Origin: Lithospermum erythrorhizon
Lineage: Eukaryota > Streptophyta > Magnoliopsida > Boraginales > Boraginaceae
DNA length: 64,000 nucleotides
Direction of reading: 5' to 3'
NCBI GenBank assembly: GCA_019722365.1
Contig: JADFUC010000963.1
Location: 62,001 to 126,000 of the forward strand
Each line of letters starts with the position of its first letter. Within the stretch, counting starts at the first letter, position 1. Below the pieces are notes generated by a model. It was not told where the DNA came from. It saw only the letters and a program-made list of their open reading frames with translations, and searched no databases. Below, piece after piece: positions 12,615 to 24,700 of this stretch. The position numbers were made by a program, and so were the translations under genes.

Positions 12615-13094
12615 TTAGCGATCCGGACAAGAACGGCAGAAGGTACCATGAGACAGCTCGCAAAACTCTCGGGCGTTGACCGTCAAGTGTGAAGTCAAAC
12701 GTACTCCAGCGACAATGTTGTGTATCGGCAGCAATGATTGTACATCCCAATTCTCTGTGTCCTAAACACCAAATGTAAATCAATTTTAGAAAATAAATCA
12801 AATCTTTAAATGAATCGAAGAAAAATAGTAACCATTACCTACATCACTAAAAGATTGAGCAGTTTGTTTTCCAATTATCAAAATTAACAAACTGTGGTAT
12901 TAATTGAGACACACAAAATTTGATTTTTATTTGAATTCAGTGGTAGATAGATGTGAGACCTGGGGTTAGTGAAGGGCTTGGCGAGAGGAGGAGGGAGGAG
13001 GACGGGAGGCGTCCGGAGAAGGCGGAGATGACCGGAAGCTGGAAGCTCTGGAGGCGGACATTAGAGATCGGGAAAACGAGCCGCGCCAAGCCAT
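12615..13094 (-). CDS. NFD6-like small mitochondrial/plastid protein, two exons
   Basis: NUCLEAR FUSION DEFECTIVE 6-like proteins are short organelle-targeted plant proteins named after an Arabidopsis mutant affecting polar nuclear fusion. Exon 1 starts at the ATG at 13094-13092: MAWRGSFSRSLMSASRASSF, a Ser/Arg/Pro-rich, acid-free leader typical of organelle targeting. It ends at CCCCAG before GTCTCAC near 12960. Exon 2 is 12615-12761: QSLLPIHNIVAGVRLTSHL, then CELSHGTFCRSCPDR and a stop at 12615-12617, which is the family's conserved C-terminus. Between them the frame is disturbed: a TAA falls in the leader frame just before the donor, and the conserved ELGCT segment at the start of exon 2 lies in another frame from QSLLP. 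The copy may be broken or the sequence may hold small errors. It lies 495 bp upstream of the DUF760 exons on the same strand. Confidence 0.6.
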
Positions 13095-14420
13095 TTGTGG
13101 ATATTAGGATGAGAGTGAAGATGAGGGTTTTGACTTTTGTCAAAGGGTTTATTGTTGGGAAAAATATTTCTAAAATACCCTCCCTCTGAGGCACGAGATG
13201 GTATCTGTAACGTGAAATATTAAAATTATTCACGATATATCTGAAAAATATTTGAGTTAAAAGCCAATTTAATAAGTAAACCATCAAAAATAGAATTGGA
13301 CAATCTTTTTAGGGAGCTAGTTGCCGATTTAGTCACTTATATTGGCACAGTTTAGAAGTGCGATCGGATAGGATTTACGGACACAATATTCAACCAGTAT
13401 TCTTGAGCCATCCCAAAACGGACAACTCGAAATCGACACAACACAGACATAAAATATTACTTATATTAGTATAGTCAATCACAATAATGATTTTTTTTAT
13501 ATATAAAAACATCAATTTATTCAACAAATTTCACAAATCCCATAATTTGCAACTGATCCCAAATCATTGATGAGTAAAATCACCCTGATGTTCACTTTTC
13601 AATCCATTATTATTATTGTTTTGAATTTTGTTTATAGTAAATCGCAATGACGACTCCATAAAATTCAAGCTCAACAGACCGTATCGCAGGCTTATCTATT
13701 ACAGATATGCATGCATGTCGATTAACCCGCTGAACTGAGCGATTTATTATTTACCTATAACTAATAACTAAAATAATAACAAAATTAATAAAAAAAATTA
13801 ATAAACAAACTGAACTGATAACTAAAATTAATAAACAATTAAAAATTAGTAATCAACTAAAATTCGAAATAATAACTAAAATAATAACAAAACTAATACA
13901 AATTAATAAACTAAAATTAATAAACAAATTCGAAATAAAAACAAATTGAAATAATAACTAAAATAATAAACATTTGAAATAATAACTAAATTAGACAATA
14001 ACACTTACTTGAGGACCTTGAGTGTTTGAATCGGCAATAGGGAGAGCCCAGATCGTGATAGAGCAATACGGGGAGGGGAGAATGGTTTAGGGGTTTTCTT
14101 GTCTATTTGAAGGTGAAGAATTTGAGAGTAGTGGTAGTTTAGGGGATTATAGACTAGAATTTGATAGTTCTATTTTTGAAATAAATTTTGAGCTAGGATT
14201 GTTTTATTTAAAAATATTGAACCGGACCGGACCGGTTATAAATCCGATCGTCGGACCAATAACGGATCGGTCCGGTTCGTTCAAATATGGATTAAAAACC
14301 GGTCGGTCGACGGTTTTTATCAGAAAATCCGGCAATTTTGGGACGGATCTGTAATCGATTTTTATCAGGAATTTGACCTGACCCTATGTCAGTTACCGTT
14401 TAGTCTCGTATAGTTATAAT
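13095..14420. other. AT-rich intergenic DNA with an A/T-rich degenerate repeat and a CCGGA-rich patch
   Basis: 13740-13990 is a degenerate array of 'aataacaaaattaataaac'-like words. 14215-14340 is rich in ACCGG/CCGGT (for example 'accggaccggaccggt'), similar in style to the ends of small hAT-like elements. No coding potential is seen. The long open frames on either strand around 12953-13287 belong to the NFD6-like leader or its shadow. Confidence 0.5.
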
Positions 14421-14635
14421 TAGGCCGTGGCAAGCAGGCGGGCCTCGGTGGGCCGTTCGAGAGCCCGGCCCGCCCGGTCAGTTGGTCGGCCGGGCCGCGA
14501 GCCACGAGCGGCCCGATTCGTTAGCCAAAGTGGGTCGGGCCCGGGGGCCGGTGATTGGGCGAACGCTGGCCAGTTCGAGCCCATCATATTCGGTGGGCCT
14601 TCGGCCGGGCAGTTCGAACACCCAGGCCCCGTGTG

Positions 14636-14782
14636 CGGTAGTACCGTTACATATGAAAGCGGTACCAGCATTTATCATCTAATGTGGTACTTTTCATATG
14701 GCGTGCCACGTTAATACATAAATGGCCCATTTTCCACCTTATAAGCGTGGTACCGTTCCATGCATGCGGTACCACGTTCGCG
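14636..14782. promoter_or_regulatory. GGTACC palindrome cluster, left subterminal (hAT copy 1)
   Basis: Three exact GGTACC sites sit in a palindromic context of the type gtGGTACCgtt / gcGGTACCacg. The arrangement is alternating rather than regular tandem. The position just inside the element end suggests transposase-binding sites, by comparison with the subterminal AAACGG sites of maize Ac; CCGTTT/AAACGG occurs in the related clusters. Confidence 0.5.
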
Positions 14783-14959
14783 AAAAATGCGATTTTAAAA
14801 TCATGACGCTTCAAACATCTGCGCATTCATTCATTCAGCGCGTTAAATTCGTTCAAGCATTGAAACACCATAAACATTCAAGCATTCAAACATTCACAAC
14901 ATTCAAACATTCACATCATTAACAATTCCGAATAAAAAGTATTAAATAACAAACATTGT

Positions 14960-16243
14960 TTAAGCGGGAAAAAAACATCGTACATATAATATGTAACGTT
15001 CACTCATGTGTTTGCTTCTTGGTTCTTCTTCAGCTATAAATGGGAGGTGGGGCGTGATAGGAGAGCATTTCGTTGTTGAGAAAGTGTTGTGCGATCCTAT
15101 TGGCGCCCCGTATCCCGGCCGTGGATCCAGCATCGCCGTCATTTAGTTGATCATCTACTCTTCCGGTCCTTCGCTGACGCCGACATACCGGCCTTGACGA
15201 TTCGTCTAAACCTCTTGAAGTGTCTCCGCTCTGCGTTGGTTGTTGCGAGGTAGTAGCCTCAATTTGAGGATGGGGTAGACCTCTCCATACCCTTATTTCA
15301 GACTATAGACATAGGCTGCGCCCCGTTATAGTTCAGCACGGCTTTGACCTCCTGCATGATTCTCATTAGATCTCCTTGATCTAATGTATCCATAAATAAA
15401 CCTCAAACTTTAGAAATTGAGGCTTTTGAAATCATCGCACGCTTTGTTAACCTCGCCTCTCCGACAATAGGGCAGGCACATTTTCCTACTAACCAACAAA
15501 TGTGACAAGATCGTACCATTATTGTGGCGCTTATTCTTATGATGGAAAATGTGTTCGAGGATAAGCATGGGGTAGTTAACTAACCGTGTATCGGTCAAGG
15601 CCTTGGTACGATCATCGTATCGTAGCGAGTTGGAAGCTAGTTGTGGGAAACAAAATTCAGCGGACCACCTTGGATACAAACTTCCCTTACATCCCAGATT
15701 GTATTTATCACGCTTCTTAGGGTTTTGGGCTCTCTGATTTATTATTAAGCATATTAGCACGATCCGTTTGGCTAATTAGTCGATTCTCGCTTTAATTGGG
15801 ATAATCTCTTATACATTCGCGTTCTTCGTCCTCATGTCTGTCATATCATCAGTCCTCTCCGTAATCATTCTTAGCTTACCATTAACATTAAAACTTAAGT
15901 CTATCGCAGTCGCCATTATCTAGTTGACCCTGGTCCGTACCCATATTCTTATAAGTGGGCTACAATTTCGGATACCATTCACAGCTAAATGTACAAAATA
16001 TTTTAATTGAGCATTTTAGGTATTGGAATACGAAGTTCACGTAAATTGTTTGATAGACTGTTGAGATAGACACCTTATTAAGGTACATTGTGCCTCCACT
16101 TTCAGCGACACCCATTGCGTCAGTGTCTCTCCTTCTGGTTCTCCTCGTATTGGGGTTACCAGCCTCTTGATTCTGACATTTCTTTGCCTCTTTTTCCTCA
16201 TTGGTGTTGTTCTCTTGTCTGTTTTGTTGTTTTTTAGTGCCAT
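14960..16243 (-). pseudogene. Second coding-like region of hAT copy 1, not recognised
   Basis: The reading starts at an ATG near 16243: MALKNNKTDKRTTPMRKKRQ, a strongly basic leader. Downstream, in a shifted frame, comes a 116-residue open segment (15410-15760) with LILEHIFHHKNKRHNNGTIL and then LLVSRKMCLPYC. A further segment begins MDTLDQGDLMRIMQEVKAVL (about 15390). Its style resembles the poorly characterised 'putative plant transposon protein' or gag-like ORFs, but I do not recognise a specific family. Copy 2 has a similar basic start at the same relative place (MAPKRAPKNKE, near 50430), so the region was present before the copies spread. Frameshifts prevent a continuous product. It could be a captured host gene, a nested retroelement fragment or a true accessory gene of this hAT lineage. 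Confidence 0.45.
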
Positions 16244-16394
16244 TTATAAATTAACTTGATATACAAATAGAAATTATAAAATAAGTTTATGGGTTAGGAG
16301 GGTGGCTTGGAGAATTTGTGATGAAATTATGTTAATAATGAAATGAAGTTTCAAAGTAAAGCTATTGCCACCGCATAGAATATAAGCGTGCAGT

Positions 16395-16552
16395 TCTGGT
16401 ACCACGTTTAACTTTCTGAATGTATAACCGATTTTGAAGTTAAACATGGTACCGTTCATAATAAACGTTGCGTTCAACTCTGATAATAAATGTAATTTAA
16501 TAGCCTAAAATGGTACCGTTATTCTTACCGTTCATCGTCGTACCATTAATTT
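16395..16552. promoter_or_regulatory. GGTACC palindrome cluster, internal (hAT copy 1)
   Basis: Three exact GGTACC sites lie between the transposase 3' end and the start of the second coding-like region, which is transcribed away from this cluster. Copy 2 has the equivalent cluster at 50670-50835 and the deletion copy keeps a degraded one at 1-60. The location would suit a promoter/operator for the second ORF; that is inference. Confidence 0.45.
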
Positions 16553-16759
16553 GCAATGAGTACTCTTAGTTTCAATTCCATTTAATCAAATATAAATGAA
16601 AAACGCAAAATATTGTATTATTGAGCACGTTCTTACGTTTATACTCGTCGTGCAGGCTAGGAGATTACATTAATTTCATAAAACCAGTAAAATTATAAAG
16701 CTGCTACAAATCTAATGTCACTTTACTATTTCATCTTGAGTTCTTCTTTAAACAGGAAT

Positions 16760-18830
16760 ATTTCTATTGTGTTGTTATAACTACATCTATTTGAATTTCT
16801 TCCTCAATGTCACTAGATGAATAAATCCTTTTCCTTTCCTTCCATAAATTAATACTTATCACCATCCGATGCTCCGTAATCCTTGATACAAAGCAGCATC
16901 TTGATAAAAGCGAACAAGTCTTGAGCGTCGCTTGAGTGTAGACTTCGCCCGTACTAAATCTTGATTCACTAGCTATTGTTGACATAGGTATAGAAAAATA
17001 TTTCTTTATCATCTTAAAATAAATACCGGAAGCAATGCTTCCTTAGTCGCCCGCGTTTGATATATCAAAGGGTTATTATCATTATATTATTTCAATTCAA
17101 AGTTAGTAGTTAAATATTGGAGTTAACTTCGTTTAGTGTCTTGAGCGATTGGATTAGTATTACCTAGTAATTGTAAAGCATTCCTTATGTGATCATGTTG
17201 ACTTAGTATCTTGCTCCCATGGGGCATATTAAAACTTGTTCATACTAGGGTGAGGCTTTGCTGCCATTACATGGCCGTGTTCTTATACATGTTATACATA
17301 TCGTTTAATTCCGTCTTTCAATTTTGAACGTCAAAACTCTTTAGTTCTAGGGATTAAAGGATACTAATGCTTCATAATAAGTTTCACATAGAAATTAAAA
17401 TGACTTAATTTAGTGGTGGGATCCGAAATTATACCAATTGCGTATATATGGGATAGGACAAAATATTTAAAAACTTGTCTTCCATATTTAGGAACCATAT
17501 CTCTATTTCATGACCATCTCCATGTGATAGCCTGGAATGGAAAGGTCTTGTCATTCCCCAAACTTAAGATGAATATTTGGTTATTATTGAGTTGAAAAAC
17601 TTTAGTATAATCTTTAAATGGCTCAAAAAGAAATTTAAGTAATTCATAACAATATTTCCAATTATTATATGAGTGGGGATAATATTCACCAATGGAGCAT
17701 CGTCTCATAAAATGTTGTATTTCATCCTTATACATATATGCGCGAACTAGTAGATGCATTAAGTGAGTTCCATCTAGTATCATGATCCAAAATTAATTTT
17801 TTAAAAACTGTTTTCCGAAGCCTCGACCATTTTATATTCATGTCTTAACCCCGCCATTAACCTTAAGGTAACGACCTTACGAATTGGTAAAATAAACTCA
17901 TCCCAAACAGCAGATTTATTCCATCTTTAGCAACTAATTAGGAAGATGACATAAACATCAACATGAAAAGTTACTAAAATCCGGTTTAATAGGCATCTTT
18001 GTCTTTCAATTAATACGTTATTAAGCGGACATTATCAAATGAAATTGAAGTAATCTTATTCAAACATTTGTAATCATTGGCACATACCAAGTATACCTTC
18101 CGAAATTTGAACTCAATACATTATGTTATGATGATCTAAAATATCAATTCTCTATGTAAGACCCAATCATGATCAAATCAATGGCATATTACATATTATA
18201 TCAAAATCAAAAAGCCTTGAATATCGCTTTAGTCGAAACCACGTTTTATAAGGCAAATTCATGAAGATTTTACATAGAAGATCTTTTTCACTTTTAAAAT
18301 ATTTAAAAAGCGTAGTTTAGTAAGTAGGCCCAAGGGGATAATGCTCGAGGATTAACGAAATTTTGAATCCACACAGTGAAAGCATGCATCTTAATAGATT
18401 AAAAGGCAAAACTCAGATTACAAATTTGTAGTTTCAATCATATATGCCAAAATACTAAAAAAAAAAGTTTTTTGCCGGTTTAGTATCAATAGTTCCTTGT
18501 ATACCGCCTCCCGCTCTGTCTTTAGTTATCTTATGACAGCTTAAATTAATACATGAATAGGTTCTTACCCCCGCCCGTTTTCCATGATAGAATGCTACTG
18601 ATTTAAGCAATTGTAGGTTTGTTTCCGGTCTCGAAAATATTTCCAAATTAAGCATGAAGTTTTTTCCTCTCAATAGTAGTATCAAGTAGAAGCCCAGATT
18701 GAGGTAATAAGGAGGTAGTTAAATCCCATACGATTGTCATCATCTAGATTAACAAAATCATTAGACATCTTGCTTATTTATCACTTTGAATACTTTTTCG
18801 AGGATTTGCGTTTGATGCCATTAATTAAGA
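16760..18830 (-). pseudogene. hAT transposase remnant with hAT C-terminal dimerisation motif (copy 1)
   Basis: hAT transposases cut and paste their element; the C-terminal dimerisation domain is the most conserved part. On the minus strand the likely start is the ATG near 18821 (MASNANPRKSIQSDK, then a frame break). A degenerate BED-type zinc-finger region lies around 18460-18600, best seen by comparison with copy 2 (HYPNGHK and HIQT words). An NDYKCLNKITSISFDN segment lies near 18000-18080. The 17508-17783 frame carries LDGTHLMHLLVRAY and EYYPHSYNNWKYCYELLKFL. The C-terminus at 16764-17012 reads KYFSIPMSTIASESRFSTG, the hallmark of the hAT dimerisation domain, and ends in acidic SDIEEEIQID. 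Multiple stops and frameshifts separate these blocks. Confidence 0.8.
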
Positions 18831-19105
18831 AGAACAAATATAAAAATTTATAAAAGTTGATAAATAATACGGATGCGTAAATGGAGCAAAGGTAAGATGG
18901 TTGATTCATGATTGTAACTTGAGCAAGCCCAAAACCACAAGTAATGAATATTGTAATTTAGCCCGAAAGTGATTCTTATGTTCTTTGGTATTGCTTAAGA
19001 ATGATTGTGAGTTGTGAGGTTGTGAGAAATGAAGAGGAGGTGTTGCCTTTATAGACCTCTTTGTTTGAGTTTTTCTTGTGTAGGATGGTTTGTGCGGGAG
19101 TCAAC

Positions 19106-19375
19106 GGGGTACCGTTTAGATGAAACGGTACCACGTTACGCAAGCGATAATTTGCCGTTTGTCTAGCAGTACCCGATTGACTCATACAAGTCATAAAAAA
19201 TAGCCGTTGGACTTTAACGTGGTACCGTTAATGTCCCAAGCGATATCTCTGGATTTATGTTGTGGCGGGTGCTATATCCGTTATGCATTCTTGGGGTACC
19301 GTTTACTTTAAAGCGGTATACCGTTTAATATCCTGGTAAGCGATGGTACGTTGTAATTTAAGCGGTACCGCGTCG
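19106..19375. promoter_or_regulatory. GGTACC palindrome cluster, right subterminal / upstream of transposase (hAT copy 1)
   Basis: Five exact GGTACC sites plus decayed ones (GGTATACC), several paired as GGTACCGTTTA...AAACGGTACCACG. This stretch lies between the transposase start and the right terminal repeat. It therefore could serve both as transposase-binding subterminal repeats and as part of the promoter. Copy 2 has the same at 53460-53690. Confidence 0.5.
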
Positions 19376-19525
19376 ACTGATACACCGGCCTCGGAGCGAG
19401 CGAGGGCCGATATTAAAGCAACGGACGGGCCGGTTAGTTAACGACTACAGGCCCGTCGGACATGTTCGCGGGCCGGGCCGGCTCGTTATAGGGGCGGGCA
19501 GCCCAGTTAAATTTACCCACGACTA

Positions 19526-21082
19526 GTGTAGTAGATAGTATTGTGAACAAATCGGTTAGATAATCATAATACTTCTCCGTCCCTAAAAGATTGTCATATT
19601 TTAATTTTAATGATTTGATTTTTTTCAAATTTTGAACTCAAATAGATTTTAATGTATTATATATTTATTTGAAAAAAATATATCAATATATAGCATTTTT
19701 AACATACTTTACTATTAACTTGATAATTTTAATTCAAATAAAAGTTTTGAATATCAATCGAATCGTAACGTTTGATATATGATTTTTAGGAATGGAGATA
19801 ATATTATATCTAATAGTTGGATAATTAACTGATTAGTTAACACCAGTTGTATCTGGCATTTGTTAGAGGCGTTAGAGATCAAATGGGGCTTGGACTAGAT
19901 TACATAGTGTGAAACCGGTTTTTACTCGATTCAACATCTGCTCCTGAGAAGTTGACTTGGCTACCAATATGGAGCTATTTTTTGCCTATGTTTTTCCACT
20001 ACTGGGTTGATAAATGACTTAAGCCCAATTGATTTAAATTAACTAAGAGATATAATATTATTAGCAATAGTAAAAGTGTAAATATCATTACCATTTTTAT
20101 TAAAAGTAATTCATTCAAATTCAAAAAGATCAAAGATTTATACAGAGTACTGGGAAGCGTTAATACTATTAGTCTAAATTATTAGAAGATTGAGAATCAA
20201 AGTTAATAATGACATCTCAAATATTGAAACAACACCCAATATTAGTTGGATCACAAAAATTGAACTAATGCATTTCAATCTTGTTTCATAATATTTTCCC
20301 TTCAATAAATATTAGTGATGTCTCTAGTCTTTTGTCCCATTATTATCCTAAGATATTTGATTGGTTTCCATAGTTTCATATATATATATATATGAGTTCT
20401 GACCAATTCTGAATGTTAAATTCATTTAGAAGTTTATTTGTCAATCCGACCAATTTTCGTTTACCAATTACATTCACTTGTCATCTTGCAAATTGCCAAG
20501 CTAAGATAAATTGCACTTTTGAATAATTGGGTTATTAATTCAACATTATGACTATTATAATACGCGGAGCTATGACTTTGTCTGTGAATATATACTCCCA
20601 AGCATCTTGGACTTTCTAAGACTTCTATATTTCACAGAATAACTGTGTAATCTCCAACAGTTTAGTATAAATTGAAAATTAATTATTTAACTTCTAAGAA
20701 CTGATGTACATAAATATAAATTCGGGAACTAAATGATGGTTTCCACTTGAAGTAGAATTACACATATAGCCAGAAATTAATTACAGAATAGATCATATAC
20801 AAAAGAAAAATAAATTTTAAATTGTGGACCAAATAATATAAATTTATAAAATTTTAATAAAATATATAACGTCCATATATCATTTTTCAAAAAAATTAAA
20901 AATAAAATGAACATTTTAAAAAATTGGTGCAGGCCAAGACCTACTATAGCTCTCACATAACTCCGCCCTGCTTTCAGGTGAATCAATGTTGAATCCTACT
21001 TGAGAAAGCTTGAAAGTATGATGCTCCTTGTCATTTGAAAGGTACTTTGGGTACGTCTAATGAATCTGGACCTCTTTTAAGT
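19526..21082. other. AT-rich intergenic DNA
   Basis: No coding signal. A short (TA)n run occurs at about 20380-20396. Nothing else is recognisable. Confidence 0.6.
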
Positions 21083-21700
21083 TAAGGGATGGGGACAAAA
21101 TTCGAAATCGAGCCGAATCAATAGAAACCGAATCGAAAATAATTGATCAGAATCGGTTCGACCTTAGATAGAACCGAACTAATTTAGGTTCGGCATTTGA
21201 AATAACTGAACCGATTTCTAAATTTTATGTAGATTTCTCAATTTTCATTTATTATCATTTTTAAGATCTTGTAGTATTTGCGTGTTTATATTTTAATGAG
21301 GTGAATTTCATTTAACTTTGTTCATTATTAATAAAATGTAATAAGAGATATATAAATATTTTTAAAGCTAATAACATAGGAACTACAAAGATATATAGAA
21401 AGAATGATATTGTGTATTGAATGTGTATATAAATTGTATAATTAATCTTAAAATGAGTTTGTTGAAATTACATGTATTAGATCTAGTCATATAACTTAAT
21501 TTTGAGTTCAAGATGATAGTCTAAAAAATTGATCAAAACCGAAATCGAATCGAAACCGAACCGGAACCGATTGGAATCGATAGGATTGGTTACGATCGGA
21601 CCGAACCAATTTAGGTTCGGCCTTTGAGAGAACCGATGAAATAGATTTTGTTCCAATTTTAATTCAAAATCGAACCGAACCGATCCGTGTATAGCCCGTA
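21083..21700. mobile_element. Small non-autonomous hAT-like element (618 bp)
   Basis: Flanking octamers TTTTAAGT (21075-21082) and CTTTAAGT (21701-21708) match at 7 of 8 positions, as expected for an old hAT target duplication. The left end reads TAAGGGATGGGGA and the right end, read backwards, TACGGGCTATACA. Both ends carry about 120 bp rich in CGAACCGAA words, including an almost identical direct segment 'tttaggttcggc' at about 21183 and 21610. The middle is AT-rich and non-coding. Confidence 0.65.
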
Positions 21701-24700
21701 CTTTAAGTACCTAAAAAGATGTATTTATCGGTAAAATATATACTTGTGTTCAAATCAGTATTGGATCGATATAATGTGAGTTTAGAGAGAGATCATTTCC
21801 CTTATGATCAGAGCTAGTGTTTATATGCTTGTGTGTTAATTGGAGTTGATTGACACCATTATTTAGTTTGATTTTTAGTTACCAGACCTTAAGGTGAATT
21901 TTAGTTGATGATAATGACCCTTGGCCACCTTTTATGATTAATGTTACTTCTTCCTTTCCTTGGATTGCCTTTATTGATGTCTAATGGCCAATCCTTCTAT
22001 TGGAACTTGGGTTAATGAACTAGACCATATTTGATATTTCCTTCGTTCTTTTTATATTTATCTTTCTAGTCATTTGTATATAGATTAATAAAAATAGAAA
22101 ATAGTCAAAAAGTACATTATAAATGTAAAATATCAATGTAGACATCGAAAATTTATAATTAAATTGATTAAGATGAATTGTCGAATTAATTAATATCGAG
22201 CCATAAAATATGTCGGGTGGCTAATTAGGGTTTCGATTAAAACCTTAATTGAAGTCGAACCCTCTATCGAATAAGGGTTCGAGGAATTAAGCCCACGGAT
22301 TTGTCAGTAAAAAATAAGGGTTTACATTAATTAATACTAGTTTGAACTTCGAGAAATGAGGATGCCGAGAAAATGACTCTAGTGAGGTCAATCATATTAG
22401 GGCGTGAAAATGCCCAATTTTATTTATTAAAATCGGCTATAAAGGAGCGTGCAGGCAGTGTGGTTGAAATGAAGATTTTAAAAAGAACGTGTTTACAATG
22501 AAGACTCCAGGAAGTTTGGGGTTGATATGCAAACGTGTTTGACCTATAAAGTCTAGAATCTTCTTGTTCCTAAAAGAAATAGGCGCCCCATATGATACTT
22601 GGAGAAGAGGGAACTTCCATAAAATCGGACGATCCAGATCTTGAATAAAAATAGCAGTTGAATTGTGATCGCGGAAGCAAACCAACGATGAAAATCAACA
22701 TTATTCAACCCGAAGGCCTATGTAACCCTCTTTGACTTTGAAATTCTCATTCATAAATACCCAAAAATCATCAGAAATATTCATAAAACACCTGAAAAAA
22801 TATAAAGAAAAATCTATGAGATTTTTTCTAAGTTAAATCTTTTTAAACACTTCAGTAAGAAACCTTACCGTGTGGTGAGGAAAACACCTCAGAGATAGCC
22901 AAAGCCAAGGCGCTGAAATAAGGTTATTACCTGGCTTATGATAGTGCTTCAAATTTGAAGCAAAATGCGATAAAAATGCGGCGTAAGTTTCTCGAGAGCA
23001 GCTTCACATATTCCAAATTAAGCTACGTAGCCCCGATTATTCAAAATCTTGAATGAACACGATAGATCTCGGTGATAATCATCGAAGTTCAGATATAGGA
23101 ATACCTTTGACGTTGATCCTATGAAATTTGGATACTAGGTAGAAAGCAACGGCGCTAATAAAGCCCTTGTTTAGTTGGTTAATATCATCAACAGGTTGGG
23201 CAGCTCCACATACACTAATCGTATTTCTGACCTTTGCTAAGGTTCTTTGTAGTATGAAACAGAAGCAACTCTGCTTGACAACACTTGTTAATAAACACAT
23301 TTCTGGCCCCAGTGGTCGTATCTTGACAAAGTCCTGACGGTAGCCTCTCAAGGCTGAAGTCAGCTTGAATCCCATTGTAGAAGGTGAAGTCCCACCGTCG
23401 ACATCAAGTGTTCTGGCTATGACGTTCTGATAGGTCCATCAGTCTAGAGTAGACGGAGATCAAGTAAAATACGAATCGAGTCAGCGCGGCCAAAACAGAG
23501 TCTGGCTGCTAAGGCTCCCGGCTTGGACCTCAATCAGGACAGGTCTCAGTCCGTGAGGCCGGACACGTGTCCATTTCGTAATAGAGCACATATCTAACTC
23601 AAATCCAAGACAAGTCATATAAGTTCAAATCAAGTCAGAGCTCATACCAAGTTCATATCGGACTCCGAGTCGAGCCAAGCAAATTCAGGACATCTCACCC
23701 AGTCTTGATGGCTTGGCTTGGGAACTCGTAGTTTGGACGGTCGGTCTCTTCGGAGTTTGATAAAACACATCTGTGAGAATTTTCATATAATATGAGTTTA
23801 TTTTGTACCCCGCTTTTTTATAAATAATAAAATTCTTCTTTGCATTCTGAGTCAATTAATTGAAACTATATAATTGGTTGGTTGATAATTTAACAATAAA
23901 AATGGTCAAAAAATACATTGAAAATGTAAAAATACAATTTTCTATGCTAGAAGAACAAGTAATTTAAAATAAAAAATTAAGGTTAAAAATACAAGTAAAG
24001 AAAAATGGATCATTCGGATGGAATGATCCAACCCTTTTATTTCCATTGGATCTTGTTTTAAATATCTTGCTTAAAAAATGTAGAAGCCCAATCATATTCT
24101 GCTCGCTAAGTGTTGAGTATTTATGCAATAATCATCTCTAGCTCTATATGTATAATAATTCTAAAAAACAATTTGCCAAATAGCTATTTAATCACCAAAT
24201 GTTCGTTTGCCACCTACCTATGTTGCTCTCTCCTAGACTTGCTCTACTTTTCTTTAATTTGCTTGTATGTTTATTTTTTTTAGCAAAGCTCCATTTTTCT
24301 TAATGACTAATCCAAAATCAATAAGATATCAATTCCCCTCCAGATCCGTTGGCCGGCTTTCTGATGATATCTATATATCTGTGACTTGGAGTACTAATCT
24401 TTAAGCAATTAGGAGTATTCTAATATTTTAATTTTCTCTATTAGGGCCATAGATTTGTGACTTTATATTAAAATTAATCAAATTACTAGTACACACGCAA
24501 CAACTCTAGTAAAATAGTAAAGGAATATCATACAAGTAAAGACTAAAGACAACATGGTATTCGAATCATTTATCCATTTCTTTGGTTTATATATTTGAAG
24601 AAGTTTGGAGGTATTGCACTATTATTTCATTTGGTATTAGGTCTTAAATTCTCCATCTTCTTTTTTTCTTAGTCGTCTATTCAAAAATATTTATTATTGA

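Larger units (their letters stand above)
14421..19525 (-). mobile_element. hAT-superfamily DNA transposon, copy 1 (5.1 kb, degenerate)
   Basis: The ends are imperfect inverted repeats: left TAGGCCGTGGCAA, right (read backwards) TAGTCGTGGGTAA. Both run into GC-rich sequence full of GGCCGG words (14430-14600 and 19380-19505). This is the look of plant hAT elements of the TAGGGNTGNCAA type. Inside, on the minus strand, are a transposase remnant (16760-18830) and a second coding-like region (about 15000-16243). Palindromic GGTACC clusters sit at 14636-14782, 16395-16552 and 19106-19375. Copy 2 at 48617-53826 has the same order and nearly the same length. The 8-bp target duplication is not clean: GTATAGTT at 14408-14415 versus GTGTAGTA after the right end match 6 of 8, with five extra bases at the left junction. 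No intact open frame remains, so the element cannot encode its own transposase. Confidence 0.85.

Noticed and set aside
12953..13189. Arg/Glu-rich 78-codon plus-strand frame
   Set aside because: It is the antisense of the NFD6-like leader exon, whose minus-strand reading has family similarity.
14427..14714. Open frames of 66-95 codons on both strands at the left end of hAT copy 1
   Set aside because: They arise from GC-rich GGCC-repeated terminus sequence lacking stops; they are open on both strands at once.
22437..23375. Two minus-strand frames of 82 and 98 codons
   Set aside because: No family similarity, no shared exon structure; kept only as an unclassified GC-richer block.
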